NCBI GenBank assembly: GCA_030737875.1
Contig: CM060921.1
Location: 404,342,192 to 404,406,191, forward strand
Direction of reading: 5' to 3'
Length of the DNA stretch: 64,000 bases
From: Allium sativum
Lineage: Eukaryota; Streptophyta; Magnoliopsida; Asparagales; Amaryllidaceae
Position numbers and translations under genes: made by a program. Under the pieces are notes generated by a model. That model worked only from the letters and a program-made list of their open reading frames with translations. It ran no database searches and was not told the origin of the DNA. Every line of letters begins with the position of its first letter. Within the stretch, counting starts at the first letter, position 1. This document shows, in pieces, positions 1-8,589 of the stretch.

Positions 1-90
1 AAATCTAACTCACTGCGAATGCATAATAAGATAATTAATACCGACTAAGACAACTCCTTTAAATCATAACGCCACATCGATATCAAGAAT
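1..90. other. Flanking DNA left of the outermost retrotransposon
   Basis: This is A/T-rich sequence with no ORF or motif I recognise. It ends in AGAAT, which pairs with AGCAT at 49730-49734 as the imperfect target duplication of the outer Athila-like element, so this stretch and the sequence from 49735 were probably contiguous before that insertion. Confidence 0.5.
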
Positions 91-1039
91 TATTTGACAC
101 TTTCCTATGGAATAGAAAAGCACAAATTTATTATAAATGACTGCAAGTGTACAGGTGTGTAGTATGCAGGTCGAACACAGTGAGGGAAATTAAAATTTGT
201 TATTGATATAATTTCACGGGAAAATTAGATGAATTTGGAGAATTTGATTGAATAAAAATTTAAATTGCAACATGGTTCCAGCAATCTAATTGAACCGACA
301 ACCAAATTACAATTATCAATAAAAACAAATTAAAACTATAATTGAATTTACTATAGATTTGAATCTAATTGGATCTATAATAAAATCAAAGATTAACTAA
401 GAAAAATAAATCAGAATAATGAAAATAAAATTGCAGAACAGAAATACACAAACAGGAAAAGTAAAAAATTAGGATTACCATTGAATCTAATCGGACGGTC
501 AATCAATAATGCGAAAAGTAAATTGTAATAGCAAATTGTTCTTTGTCAAATCTAATTTAATAGACAACACAAATTTTCTAGACACAAGAGGGATATAGAA
601 AAGAAAAGAAAGCGATTTCAATTCCAGGATAAAGTTTTACAATGAGAATAAACGGGTATTTATAGGATAGATTAGCCAACCTAAACCCTAATACAATCAT
701 AAATAGACCTTAGTTAAATCAGATAAGTTTTGGCCTTTGGTAAGTTTTGATCTTTCCTCATTTCCTCTTTTTCTTTGACAGGTATTCCTTGATTTGTGAT
801 ATGCATGTTCTTTCTAACAATTATTTTCTTGTCCAAAAAGGAATTTGACATGAGATCTTCATCTTTAAGTCTTTATATATAGACACAAAACATTTTGATC
901 TCTATTTTCTACTTTTCCAACTACATGTGGCTTAGTTGGCATATCTATAAAAGTGACAAAACAATACCCAAGTAATATTTATCTATACGCAAAAGATAAA
1001 ATATAGGAGCATAAAATAAACATTTTTACATGTTAATCA
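91..1039 (-). repeat. 3' LTR of the Athila-like element
   Basis: This is about 949 bp and collinear with 48795-49729 (shared openings such as CACTTTCCTATGGAATAG, then the same order of blocks). The outer end reads TATTTG instead of TG, a decayed terminus. The inner end is ATCA at 1036-1039, followed by a degenerate polypurine tract on the minus strand. The numerous differences between the two LTRs indicate an old insertion. Confidence 0.8.
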
Positions 1040-2639
1040 GATACCCGCGCACTTGTCTTTTACTCATCCTCGAGTAAAACAAAAATGAAAAACTAAACTA
1101 GGTAGGTCACACTTTCGTAGGAAACACGATTGTGTTGAGCGTATGCAATAAGCGGTTGAACCTCTAGGTGTCCATATTATGACGAGTGGTGTCTCATGAG
1201 GGTTTTCAACGGGTACTACCTGTAAAATCCAAATTCAGTACACTATGATTCTAATGTAATTACGTGAATGCAATAGACATTTGCAAATAAAAATAAAAAT
1301 AAAAACACGATTTGTTTTAGAAAAGTTGCAACATAGTAGTATACAATTCGAAGTCAATATGTAGAAATTATCGGTTCCTCAACTCATGACAAATTTTCAA
1401 AATAATTCAACTTTTCAAACGTTAAATTCAAGTTATCCAGTTTGTTCGGTTGATAACATGGTGCAGCCACGATATAAATTCTTAGTTTGCTTGTCATAGT
1501 TTACAAAGTGGTATTCTTATATCCTTGTGTATGGCGAGTCAAGTCTATAAGGTCAAGAAGTGTTTGGGCATCATTTCTTATTCTCTATCTTTATAAAAAT
1601 TAAAATTTATAATTAATTACACACACCTAACTTAAAAGACCAAGATATACCACCCATGCACTGCCTTACGGACTAACGTGAGAGTTGGGACAGAGTTTGG
1701 CGGATTATGCAGACCGAAGCCGACTTTGTCAACAAGATGTCGGTAATCCTTAGGCCTACAACTCATAAAATGAGACCAAGGTGTACAACTCATACACTGC
1801 CTTGCTGGTTGACGTGAGAGTTGGGAAAGAGCTTGGTTGGGTTGCACTATCGCTAGATTTACAAGCAATGTTGGATACTATTATTATTGGATATAAGAAG
1901 AAGAGAGAGTTATGCAATTTAGGTTAACACAACTTAGTTTTAAAGATTCAAAATGGCAATATAAGTATTAAAATACTCCACTCGTTACACAAATACTGCA
2001 CTTTAGGATAGACTTCATGGCCATCACCTAAAAGTCTTCCTCTATGTCGATTACTATATTATCGCTCGTAATTCAACTTTTCATTTTATTTCTTATTCGA
2101 TCTTAGTTGAGAGGAAAAAAATGACTATCAACTGACCATAAAAATTACCAATCTAAAATGAGTCATATTTCAATAAAAAATATGGCATGTTAGTGCGACC
2201 TATAATGTATAATGGTCCTATCTAAATGCATGAAAATGAAAAGAAAAAAATTAACAAAAAACAAAATAATGCAATGCAGACTCCCCCACCTTGATCAAAC
2301 CAGTGTCTACACTGTAAACACGTTTCCTAAATGTAAAAAATAATACACAAAGATGAATTAGATGAAAAATGTTTGTAAAATGAAGTGCAATTTGACAACT
2401 ATATGTGAATGAAAATCATATGCAAATTGAAAACTACGATGATGATGAATGATGCTTCCTTCCCCTCCCCCTCCCTCCCCCCTCCAGTTGCCTCTATCGA
2501 AATTATGCACAATGATTTCTTATTTGATTGGTGAAGTGTAATGGGGATATCAGTGTACTCTGAAATGAAAATCCTTCCTACGAAAATTCTGTCATGCCAA
2601 GGGTTTATACCATTCAATTAAAGATTTTCATAATCCCAT
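1040..2639 (-). other. Noncoding 3' region of the Athila-like element
   Basis: On the minus strand this lies between the protease tail and the 3' LTR. Positions 1040-1240 are clearly homologous to 32165-32340 beside an LTR of the inner Athila-derived element, for example the shared block CACACTTTCGTAGGAAACAC. A diverged direct duplication with about 134-bp spacing occupies roughly 1638-1850. Short ORFs on the minus strand here have no recognisable domain. I see no polymerase sequence. Confidence 0.6.
2461..2485 (-). repeat. Polypurine / potential G-quadruplex tract
   Basis: The plus strand carries C-runs of 4, 5, 3 and 6 separated by single T residues. The element's sense (minus) strand therefore has four G-runs with one-base A loops, a textbook quadruplex-capable tract, followed by more purines. 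Confidence 0.7.
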
Positions 2640-2935
2640 AAACTTGAGCTTTTAACAACAATTTCATTCGATGGTATGGAACTAAGATTATCTTTGAGAC
2701 ATTCCCAACATTCATTTTTGTCATTTAAAAATTTAGGCTCTTCTTCGAATAGTTTTTTGAAAGACATGGTGGACACATCTATTGAGGAAAGTAAAACTTT
2801 CTAAGGAGATAAATCAGATGTGTCATCTAAGAATGTTTCTATTATATAGATTTCTCTTATTTTAGACTCTTTGGGTTGATGAAAAATATTCAGTTCAATG
2901 GTTAAGTGACCAAAATATAGTTGAAGTTGGTCTCT
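2640..2935 (-). pseudogene. Post-protease segment of the Athila-like element
   Basis: Read on the minus strand from 2935, translation gives ELNIF followed by QPKES, then an acidic stretch and KKLFEEEP, which matches the linker that follows the protease in Athila-type polyproteins. It continues the protease coding at 42084-41581 once the chromovirus is removed. In-frame stops occur near 2895, near 2790 and near 2640. It is a decayed coding fragment; the polymerase domains expected downstream are missing. Confidence 0.6.
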
Positions 2936-3154
2936 TGTAACACCCCGTATTTTCTGTTAACGTTATAGTAATGAATCAAAGAATAATTAATTTCAAATTT
3001 GAGAATTATGGGATACGGGTTACGCCATTGCGTTCGTCTTAGAATTCTGCTTGAGATAGAGTCCGAGTTTGCATAAAACGGACACCGTATGAAGGAGATA
3101 TGGATGAACGAAGTTAAGCAGAAAACCAGAAGAAAGAAAAAAGGGGGAATGCAC

Positions 3155-3214
3155 TGGCGCACTTGGAAAGTGCGCCAATACAAAAGTTGCACTGGCGCAC
3201 CTGCCAAGTGCGCC
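3155..3214. promoter_or_regulatory. Pair of GC-rich inverted repeats in U3
   Basis: TGGCGCACTT (3155-3164) and AAGTGCGCCA (3168-3177) form a perfect 10-bp stem with a 3-base loop. GGCGCAC (3194-3200) and GTGCGCC (3208-3214) form a second 7-bp stem. They lie about 180-240 bp upstream of the TATA box. The 3' LTR keeps the first stem intact (25361-25383) and keeps the second as GGCACAC/GTGTGCC. A protein-binding palindrome is possible; no factor is identified. Confidence 0.55.
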
Positions 3215-3266
3215 CAGGACGGGCTGAGAGCCTACACAGCTTTCTGGTGTGTTCTGATCCATACTG

Positions 3267-3306
3267 TGAGTCATTGCTGAGTCCTTTCTGACTCCTTCCT
3301 GAGTCA
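3267..3306 (+). promoter_or_regulatory. Cluster of TGAGTCA-like (bZIP/GCN4-type) sites
   Basis: TGAGTCA occurs at 3267-3273 and 3300-3306, with the near-matches TGAGTCC (3278-3284) and TGACTCC (3289-3295) between them, all within 40 bp and about 90-125 bp upstream of the TATA box. The cluster is conserved in the 3' LTR (about 25474-25513). TGAGTCA is the known core of GCN4-type plant bZIP sites. Use by the element is inferred. Confidence 0.45.
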
Positions 3307-3391
3307 TTTGGGCTGAGGTGTCACCCTATCCTGACTGAATGCTTGTGATTAACTCTAGGATCATCCGACGGCTCTAATTAAATTGATATTC

Positions 3392-3399
3392 TATATAAA
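3392..3399 (+). promoter_or_regulatory. TATA box of the chromovirus LTR
   Basis: CTATATAAAC is present here and at 25598-25607 of the 3' LTR. It sits about 460 bp into the LTR. A transcription start near 3425-3430 is predicted from spacing alone. Confidence 0.6.
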
Positions 3400-3969
3400 C
3401 AACCCAATGCTCAACCTAAAATCACACAAAAATAATCCTGGAACTATCATGCCGTCAATAGAGAACCTGGAGTAGCCGTCACCGCTTTCAATTCAAAGAC
3501 AAGATAAAAACCTGAATCAAAATCAAATTAAAGTAATCAAATTCAACGATCTACATCAAAGGCGAGCATACCAATTTCATAAATCAAGAATTCCTTTTTA
3601 GTTTGTAAGTTGGTTATTATGTAGATTTAAACATTCTTTCAAATGAATCATGACATGTTGTAATTCAAATATTGAGTGATGCTTATGTATAAGATAAATA
3701 AAGTTTGATTCTCATTTATCTTAAATTACCGTTGCGATTGATCATGTTTATATGCTTGTGGTGATGAACATACCATATTTTATATATTGGGATCTATTAT
3801 GATTGGAAAATGAACGTATTAGGCCAACTGAATGGTGAAACATGTCATGTTATAATTTGGTGGTTACTGGCAAGTTTATTATCTAAAACACATGCTTACA
3901 TGTTAGATCAACATTCATGTATATTTAGAACCATGTTAAGTTGAATCTATTTATGTTGCAAGATTGGAT

Positions 3970-4350
3970 TAATAGCTCACTTATTTTTAACACACATAAG
4001 TTATCATGCTAAGTAGTAATTTAAATATATTTATTATAGCTCTCTTATGTTTAACACACATAAGTTATCATGCTAAGTTGTGATTTAAATATGTTTATTG
4101 TAGCTCTCTTATGTTTTAACACATAAGTTATCATGCTAAGTTGTGATTTAAATATGTTTATAATAGCTCTCTTATGTTTAACACACATAAGTTATCATGC
4201 TAAGTTGTGATCTAAATATGTTTATAATAACTCTCTTATGTTTAACACGCATAAGTTATAATGCTATGTTTTGATTTAAATATTTTTATAGTAGCTTTCT
4301 TATGTTTTGACATACATAAGTTAATATGCTGAGTTGTGGTATAAAATTGT
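3970..4350. repeat. 66-bp tandem repeats inside the chromovirus LTR
   Basis: About six imperfect units of roughly 66 bp, each with a CTTATGTTTAACACACATAAG-like inverted repeat followed by TTATCATGCTAAGTTGTG. The same array occurs in the 3' LTR (about 39452-39830) and in the duplicated LTR fragment at 27450-27623. Variants such as AGTAGTAATTT in the first unit are shared between LTRs, so the array predates integration. Confidence 0.85.
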
Positions 4351-4803
4351 GTTTATATGTTAAACCTCCATGCTAGACCTATATCAAGTTTACATGATAA
4401 TTAGATCCAACTTTGTCACAAGTTCACCTTTACCCATTTAATTAAGTTAATGATACTTCTATGCCAAGTTACCCGTGATAAGTTAAATGTTTGCTATTTT
4501 ATGTTTATTTCATGTCCCTTGTTTATTACCCCTTTTTGTTTATGGGTTTAGGATAATTTACTAGCCCAACATTTTATGTGATTCATGCGTACGTTCCACG
4601 GGGATTGCGATGGGAAAATATGAAAATTTCATGGCATAGATTTGTTCATAAAAAGGTATATTTGATATACCATTTATTGTAAGCATAATCAAAGGATAAT
4701 TATGGCATGATTGAATTAAGATTAATTTGCATATAGAATTAGACATATATAGAAAATATATGGATTTAGAAAAGGCGAATATGCCTAACCCGAGGTTAGA
4801 CTG

Positions 4804-5713
4804 TGTTAGCCTACTTTGTGAACTAGGCAACACAAAGTTAAGAAATCAGACATTGAAGAGCATTTTCAGTTAGAAGACTTCGGTTCGGATTGGAGAAGAC
4901 ACTACAACCTAGATTGGATAGCTGCAGTTGTTCGGGTCGGGTCAGAGCAACATATCGGTTCGGGTCGGATAGAATCTTCTGTTCGGATCGGTGAACTGCT
5001 GTTGAGGAAATTGGTAAGGTATATCTAATCGGATCGGAGGGCAACATAATCTCAGTTGGATCGGAAAGCCACCTGTTTGCCACGGAAATGGATCGGAGCG
5101 GATTAGAGAAGAAGAGAGCGTTGCATCCAAACCAGTCCGGGTCGGATTGGGTATCCCGATCTGAACCCCTTATCTGTGCGTCTCCGACCCAAGCCCATGT
5201 TCCATATTATTCTCCTGCACAAGCGCCTGGATATCCGAACCGGCTGTGACCAGTTCCCACTCATAACGTCCGTTACTTTGATGCGTTGTCAACACAATAT
5301 TTCATCCGAACCCGAAGCTAATGGGATGGACGACACGTGGCCCCGACCCGGATCAAGTTTTGAGCAAATTCACACCTATAAATACCCCGTCTGGAGACAA
5401 AGAGAAGGATTTTTTTTTTAGGCACTTTGAGAATTCAACTTCCTCCATAACCTGAACTCCATTACTCCCGGAGAATCCAAATCTTCTTTCATTATTTATT
5501 GTAATCTATTGAGTGAATATAAGTGAGTTGTGAGTGAAATCAAGTGACAATTACATTGTATTTGCAACTGAATCATCGAATATAGTGAAAGATAAGTGGA
5601 CGTAGGCATTTCTTCGCCGAACCACTATAAATCCTGTGTGTTCATTTTTATTTTTGTCTCGTCTTATTTGCTTTTAATCAATTTGGGTGTTAGAACCACT
5701 TTTGGGTCTAACA
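4804..5713 (+). repeat. 5' LTR of the Tat element
   Basis: Begins TGTTAGCCTACTTTGTG and ends TTTGGGTCTAACA. U3 is unusually rich in variants of GGATCGG/TTCGGGTCGG. A TATA box lies at 5377-5384. The R/U5 part has the Tat-type block AAGTGGACGTAGG...CCACTATAAATCC (about 5593-5640). Confidence 0.93.
5377..5384 (+). promoter_or_regulatory. TATA box of the Tat LTR
   Basis: CCTATAAATACCCC is present here and at 18426-18433 in the 3' LTR. The unrelated Tat-like LTR at 51926-51933 has the same TATA context. A transcription start about 30 bases downstream is predicted. Confidence 0.7.
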
Positions 5714-5716
5714 TTT

Positions 5717-5734
5717 TGGTGCTTTCACTGAGAA
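5717..5734 (+). other. Primer-binding site of the Tat element
   Basis: TGGTGCTTTCACTGAGAA begins 3 bases after the LTR end, the expected place for the minus-strand primer site. It is of the type seen in Tat elements. I do not assign the tRNA. Confidence 0.6.
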
Positions 5735-5856
5735 TCCTCATCTAAATTCTTTATTTTTCGGGATCTCTTTCTACTTTTTGGACCGTTGAGTTCAAAGAAG
5801 TGAATCCTTAAGTTTCTCCGCTTTTTTATATTTGTTGAAGTGATTGTCAAAGACTC

Positions 5857-8583
5857 ATGGCCAAAGGAAAAGGCAAGGAAGTTCAATCTGTTCGAGGAAA
5901 TGGAGCTGGCGAAGATCAGCAAAATACTGTTGTAACAAGGTCTCGGGGGCAGAGTTCAGCAGCAGGAAGAACCAATGCAGGAAATCCGAGCCGCCAGCAG
6001 GGGGAGAGCTCCGATCCGATCCGGGTAGGAGATTCTGAAGCAGTGCATTCCCCCAATCTGAACCGACCCGAGCTGTTTGCCACGTACCGATCCGACCAGG
6101 CTCCCCAGCTCCGAACCGATCCGACCTCCTACCTCCGATCCGACCCGATGCTTGGTGAAGCTGGAACCTCTACTCGAGTCCCTACGAATGCTCCAATTCC
6201 AGCCACCAGGGTTAGTGATCAGGTCAATCCATCTGCGCCCATCACTCAAGGAGATTTCTCGCGCTTGCTTGACATGCTTGAGAGCACGAGGGAGGCCATG
6301 AAAGTTCACGAGCGCACTAATCTCATGATGCAGGAAAATATGAAGCTCATGAGTCGGGAGATTAGTGAACTCCGTCGACAGAGAACTCCATCACAGGTTC
6401 GTCACACACCAGTGGATCAATCTTCATCTTCCAAGGAAGAGAGGCCCCGTGAACGAAGGCCACTCGAACGACCTCAGAACGTGGAGCAGCTGACATTTGG
6501 ATCTTTGGGATCTCGTGAGGATATCGCACGAGCATTAGGAAACAATGACCCCACTCAGGGGCAAAGACTCCAGTCCCCTCCTCCCGAGATCGACCGGGAA
6601 CGCAGGGAACGGAATCGAGCAGAGGCAGCTCGAAGAAGAAGGGCATCTCCTGAACAAGAGCCCAGAAGGAACTCGGATACTAGGGCCAGGGAACCTGAGC
6701 GGCCTCTAACTAATGCTGATGTACAGGCAATGGTTCGCCAGATCATGTCCGAGAGCCGGAATTATACAAATGAAGATTATGGCATTGAGCGAAGCCATAC
6801 TCCCTTCACCGACGATATCCTCGACTTCCAGTTTCCCCGACGCTTTAACTTGCCACAGATGGACAAGTACAACGGAAGGACTGATCCGGGACAGCATTTG
6901 ATGCGGTATTCGTGGCTCATGAATGCTGCTGCTGCCCCTGATGAAGTGAAGTGCAAAGCATTCCCAATCTACTTAGAGGATGTGGCATTGTTCTGGTTTA
7001 CCCGACTTCCTCCTCGTTCGATTTTGAATTACAAGGAACTAAGCGAGCGTTTCATGAACCAGTTCCGACTACATGCCCGAAAGACCAAAAGTGTTATTGA
7101 ATTATCGAGAATCAAGCAGGCACCAGGAGAATCTTTAAGGGCATATCTTGATCGTTTTAAACAAGCTGTAACTGAGGTCAGTGACCCGCATGAGCCCACT
7201 ATTCTGATGGCATTGAAGGAAGGAGTCGATCCTGAATCTGAGTTTGGAGACTACCTTTCTGGGAAAACACCCTCCACAAGGGAGATATTCTACGAAAAAG
7301 CCGATATTTATCTAAGGCGAGAGGAGGCCAGGGCAAACCGAAAGAGAAAGTCTGAGACGGCTTCAAAGGAGAATGTGCAGAGTAATATCGCCGTGAAGCA
7401 GTCTGGGGAAAATTCTGGCAAGGTTGAAGTAAATGTAGGAAACAAGGGTGGAAACAGCAACACTGGAAGCGGGGGAAACAACAACAATAACCGTAATTCG
7501 AGCGGTAACAGAAGAAACAGAAATAGGAGAAGTGACCCTAACAAAAGACCCCGATTCCAGAACTACGAAAATTATACACCATTGAACGACACCCTGGAAA
7601 ATATTTACCTGGATACGTACAATGTGTTACAGTACAAAAGACCGCCACCTCGTGATTCGACCGAGAAAGAAATGGCGACAGGAAAATTTTGTTTGTTTCA
7701 TGGAACTCATGGGCATTCAACCAATGAATGTCGGCATTTGAGGGATGTGATTGAGAAGCTGCTGCGTGAAGGGAAGTTGGATGAATACAAGGTTGCCCCG
7801 AGGGACAGGGGGCAAGGAGAGCAGGCTCCAAAACAGATTCTACCTGCTCCCAAGCCTACAGCGCAGCAGAAAGGTAAAGGAATTGTTATCAACTCCATAG
7901 TAGGCGGACCTCACCCGGCAATCCGAAGTTTCAGATCAATGGATCAATATGTAAATGCTGCCAAGCAACTAGACGTGAATGAAGGTGATGATTTGGAAGA
8001 TATCACCCCCATAAAACAGCAGAAGACCATGTTTGACGACGTGGTATTTCGCAGCCGAGACAATACTGGGATACAATCACCCACCAATGATCTGTTGGTT
8101 ATTACTACCACCATTGGGCCGGCCTTGGTCCATAAGGTATTAGTAGACAACGGAAGTTCCGTTAATATTTTGTTCAAGAAGTCATTTGATCAGATGAAGC
8201 AGGAATCTGAAGATCTGAAGCCTTGTGAAGGATGGATCAGAGGCTTCAACGGGGCGTCGACAGCTCCCATGGGATACATAGAGTTGCCCGTGACCCTGGG
8301 GCAAGGAGAACGTAGAAGAGTGCGGATGCTTCAGTTCGTAGTATTGGACGTAGATTCGCCTTATAATGCATTTTTAGGGAGGCCTGCCCTCGCTGAATTC
8401 AGAGTTTGTATCGCCCCTTGGTGCTTGTTACTTAAGTTCCCAACCGAAGCCGGAACTGGAGTAATGAGAGGGGATCAAGTTTCCGGACGGGCCTGCTATG
8501 TGGCCGAACTAAAGATGTTGATGAAAGGACTTAACGTTGAGAGTAAGGATGCCTCGTCTCCCTCAAAGGGGGACTCGGCATAG
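5857..8583 (+). CDS. gag-pro: Gag-protease polyprotein of the Tat element
   Basis: 908 residues, starting at the first ATG after the leader. Residues about 1-320 are charged, low-complexity and rich in Arg and Ser; the first part is encoded by CCGATCC/CCGAACC-type DNA. Residues about 330-480 hold the retrotransposon Gag core (FPIYLEDVALFWFTRLPP, then ELSERFMNQF and APGESLRAYLDRF). A basic Asn/Gly-rich stretch follows, then a CxxH...H...EC knuckle near residues 611-625. The aspartic protease has VLVDNGSSVNILF near residue 762, with Asn after the catalytic Asp where many proteases have Thr or Ser, and LGRPALAEF near 845. Gag forms the particle and protease processes the polyprotein. It ends at UAG 8581-8583 and the polymerase frame continues directly after it. 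Confidence 0.92.
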   Translation: MAKGKGKEVQSVRGNGAGEDQQNTVVTRSRGQSSAAGRTNAGNPSRQQGESSDPIRVGDSEAVHSPNLNRPELFATYRSDQAPQLRTDPTSYLRSDPMLGEAGTSTRVPTNAPIPATRVSDQVNPSAPITQGDFSRLLDMLESTREAMKVHERTNLMMQENMKLMSREISELRRQRTPSQVRHTPVDQSSSSKEERPRERRPLERPQNVEQLTFGSLGSREDIARALGNNDPTQGQRLQSPPPEIDRERRERNRAEAARRRRASPEQEPRRNSDTRAREPERPLTNADVQAMVRQIMSESRNYTNEDYGIERSHTPFTDDILDFQFPRRFNLPQMDKYNGRTDPGQHLMRYSWLMNAAAAPDEVKCKAFPIYLEDVALFWFTRLPPRSILNYKELSERFMNQFRLHARKTKSVIELSRIKQAPGESLRAYLDRFKQAVTEVSDPHEPTILMALKEGVDPESEFGDYLSGKTPSTREIFYEKADIYLRREEARANRKRKSETASKENVQSNIAVKQSGENSGKVEVNVGNKGGNSNTGSGGNNNNNRNSSGNRRNRNRRSDPNKRPRFQNYENYTPLNDTLENIYLDTYNVLQYKRPPPRDSTEKEMATGKFCLFHGTHGHSTNECRHLRDVIEKLLREGKLDEYKVAPRDRGQGEQAPKQILPAPKPTAQQKGKGIVINSIVGGPHPAIRSFRSMDQYVNAAKQLDVNEGDDLEDITPIKQQKTMFDDVVFRSRDNTGIQSPTNDLLVITTTIGPALVHKVLVDNGSSVNILFKKSFDQMKQESEDLKPCEGWIRGFNGASTAPMGYIELPVTLGQGERRRVRMLQFVVLDVDSPYNAFLGRPALAEFRVCIAPWCLLLKFPTEAGTGVMRGDQVSGRACYVAELKMLMKGLNVESKDASSPSKGDSA

Positions 8584-8589
8584 CAATTA
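8581..8589 (+). promoter_or_regulatory. Candidate stop-codon readthrough signal UAG-CAA-UUA
   Basis: The gag-protease stop is TAG followed immediately by CAATTA. This matches the CARYYA context that makes the tobamovirus replicase stop leaky. The same frame stays open from 8584 to 11067. Readthrough would make a Gag-Pol fusion in limiting amounts. That the stop is leaky is inferred; the sequence match is exact. Confidence 0.65.

Larger units (their letters stand above)
2936..4803 (+). repeat. Chromovirus 5' LTR, left part (U3, TATA, repeats)
   Basis: This is the first 1868 bp of the 5' LTR, up to the GACTG target duplication of the nested Tat element. It is collinear with 25140-26085 plus 39364-40287 of the 3' LTR, with several substitutions and small indels per 100 bp in the opening stretch, which indicates an old insertion. 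It holds a promoter region with a hairpin pair, a bZIP-like site cluster, a TATA box and a 66-bp tandem repeat block. Confidence 0.88.

Noticed and set aside
3970..4350. CRISPR-like regular repeats
   Set aside because: Units are contiguous 66-bp tandem repeats without unique spacers, inside a plant LTR.
5956..6309. Minus-strand ORFs within the gag-protease gene
   Set aside because: Shadows of a strongly supported coding frame; no domain.
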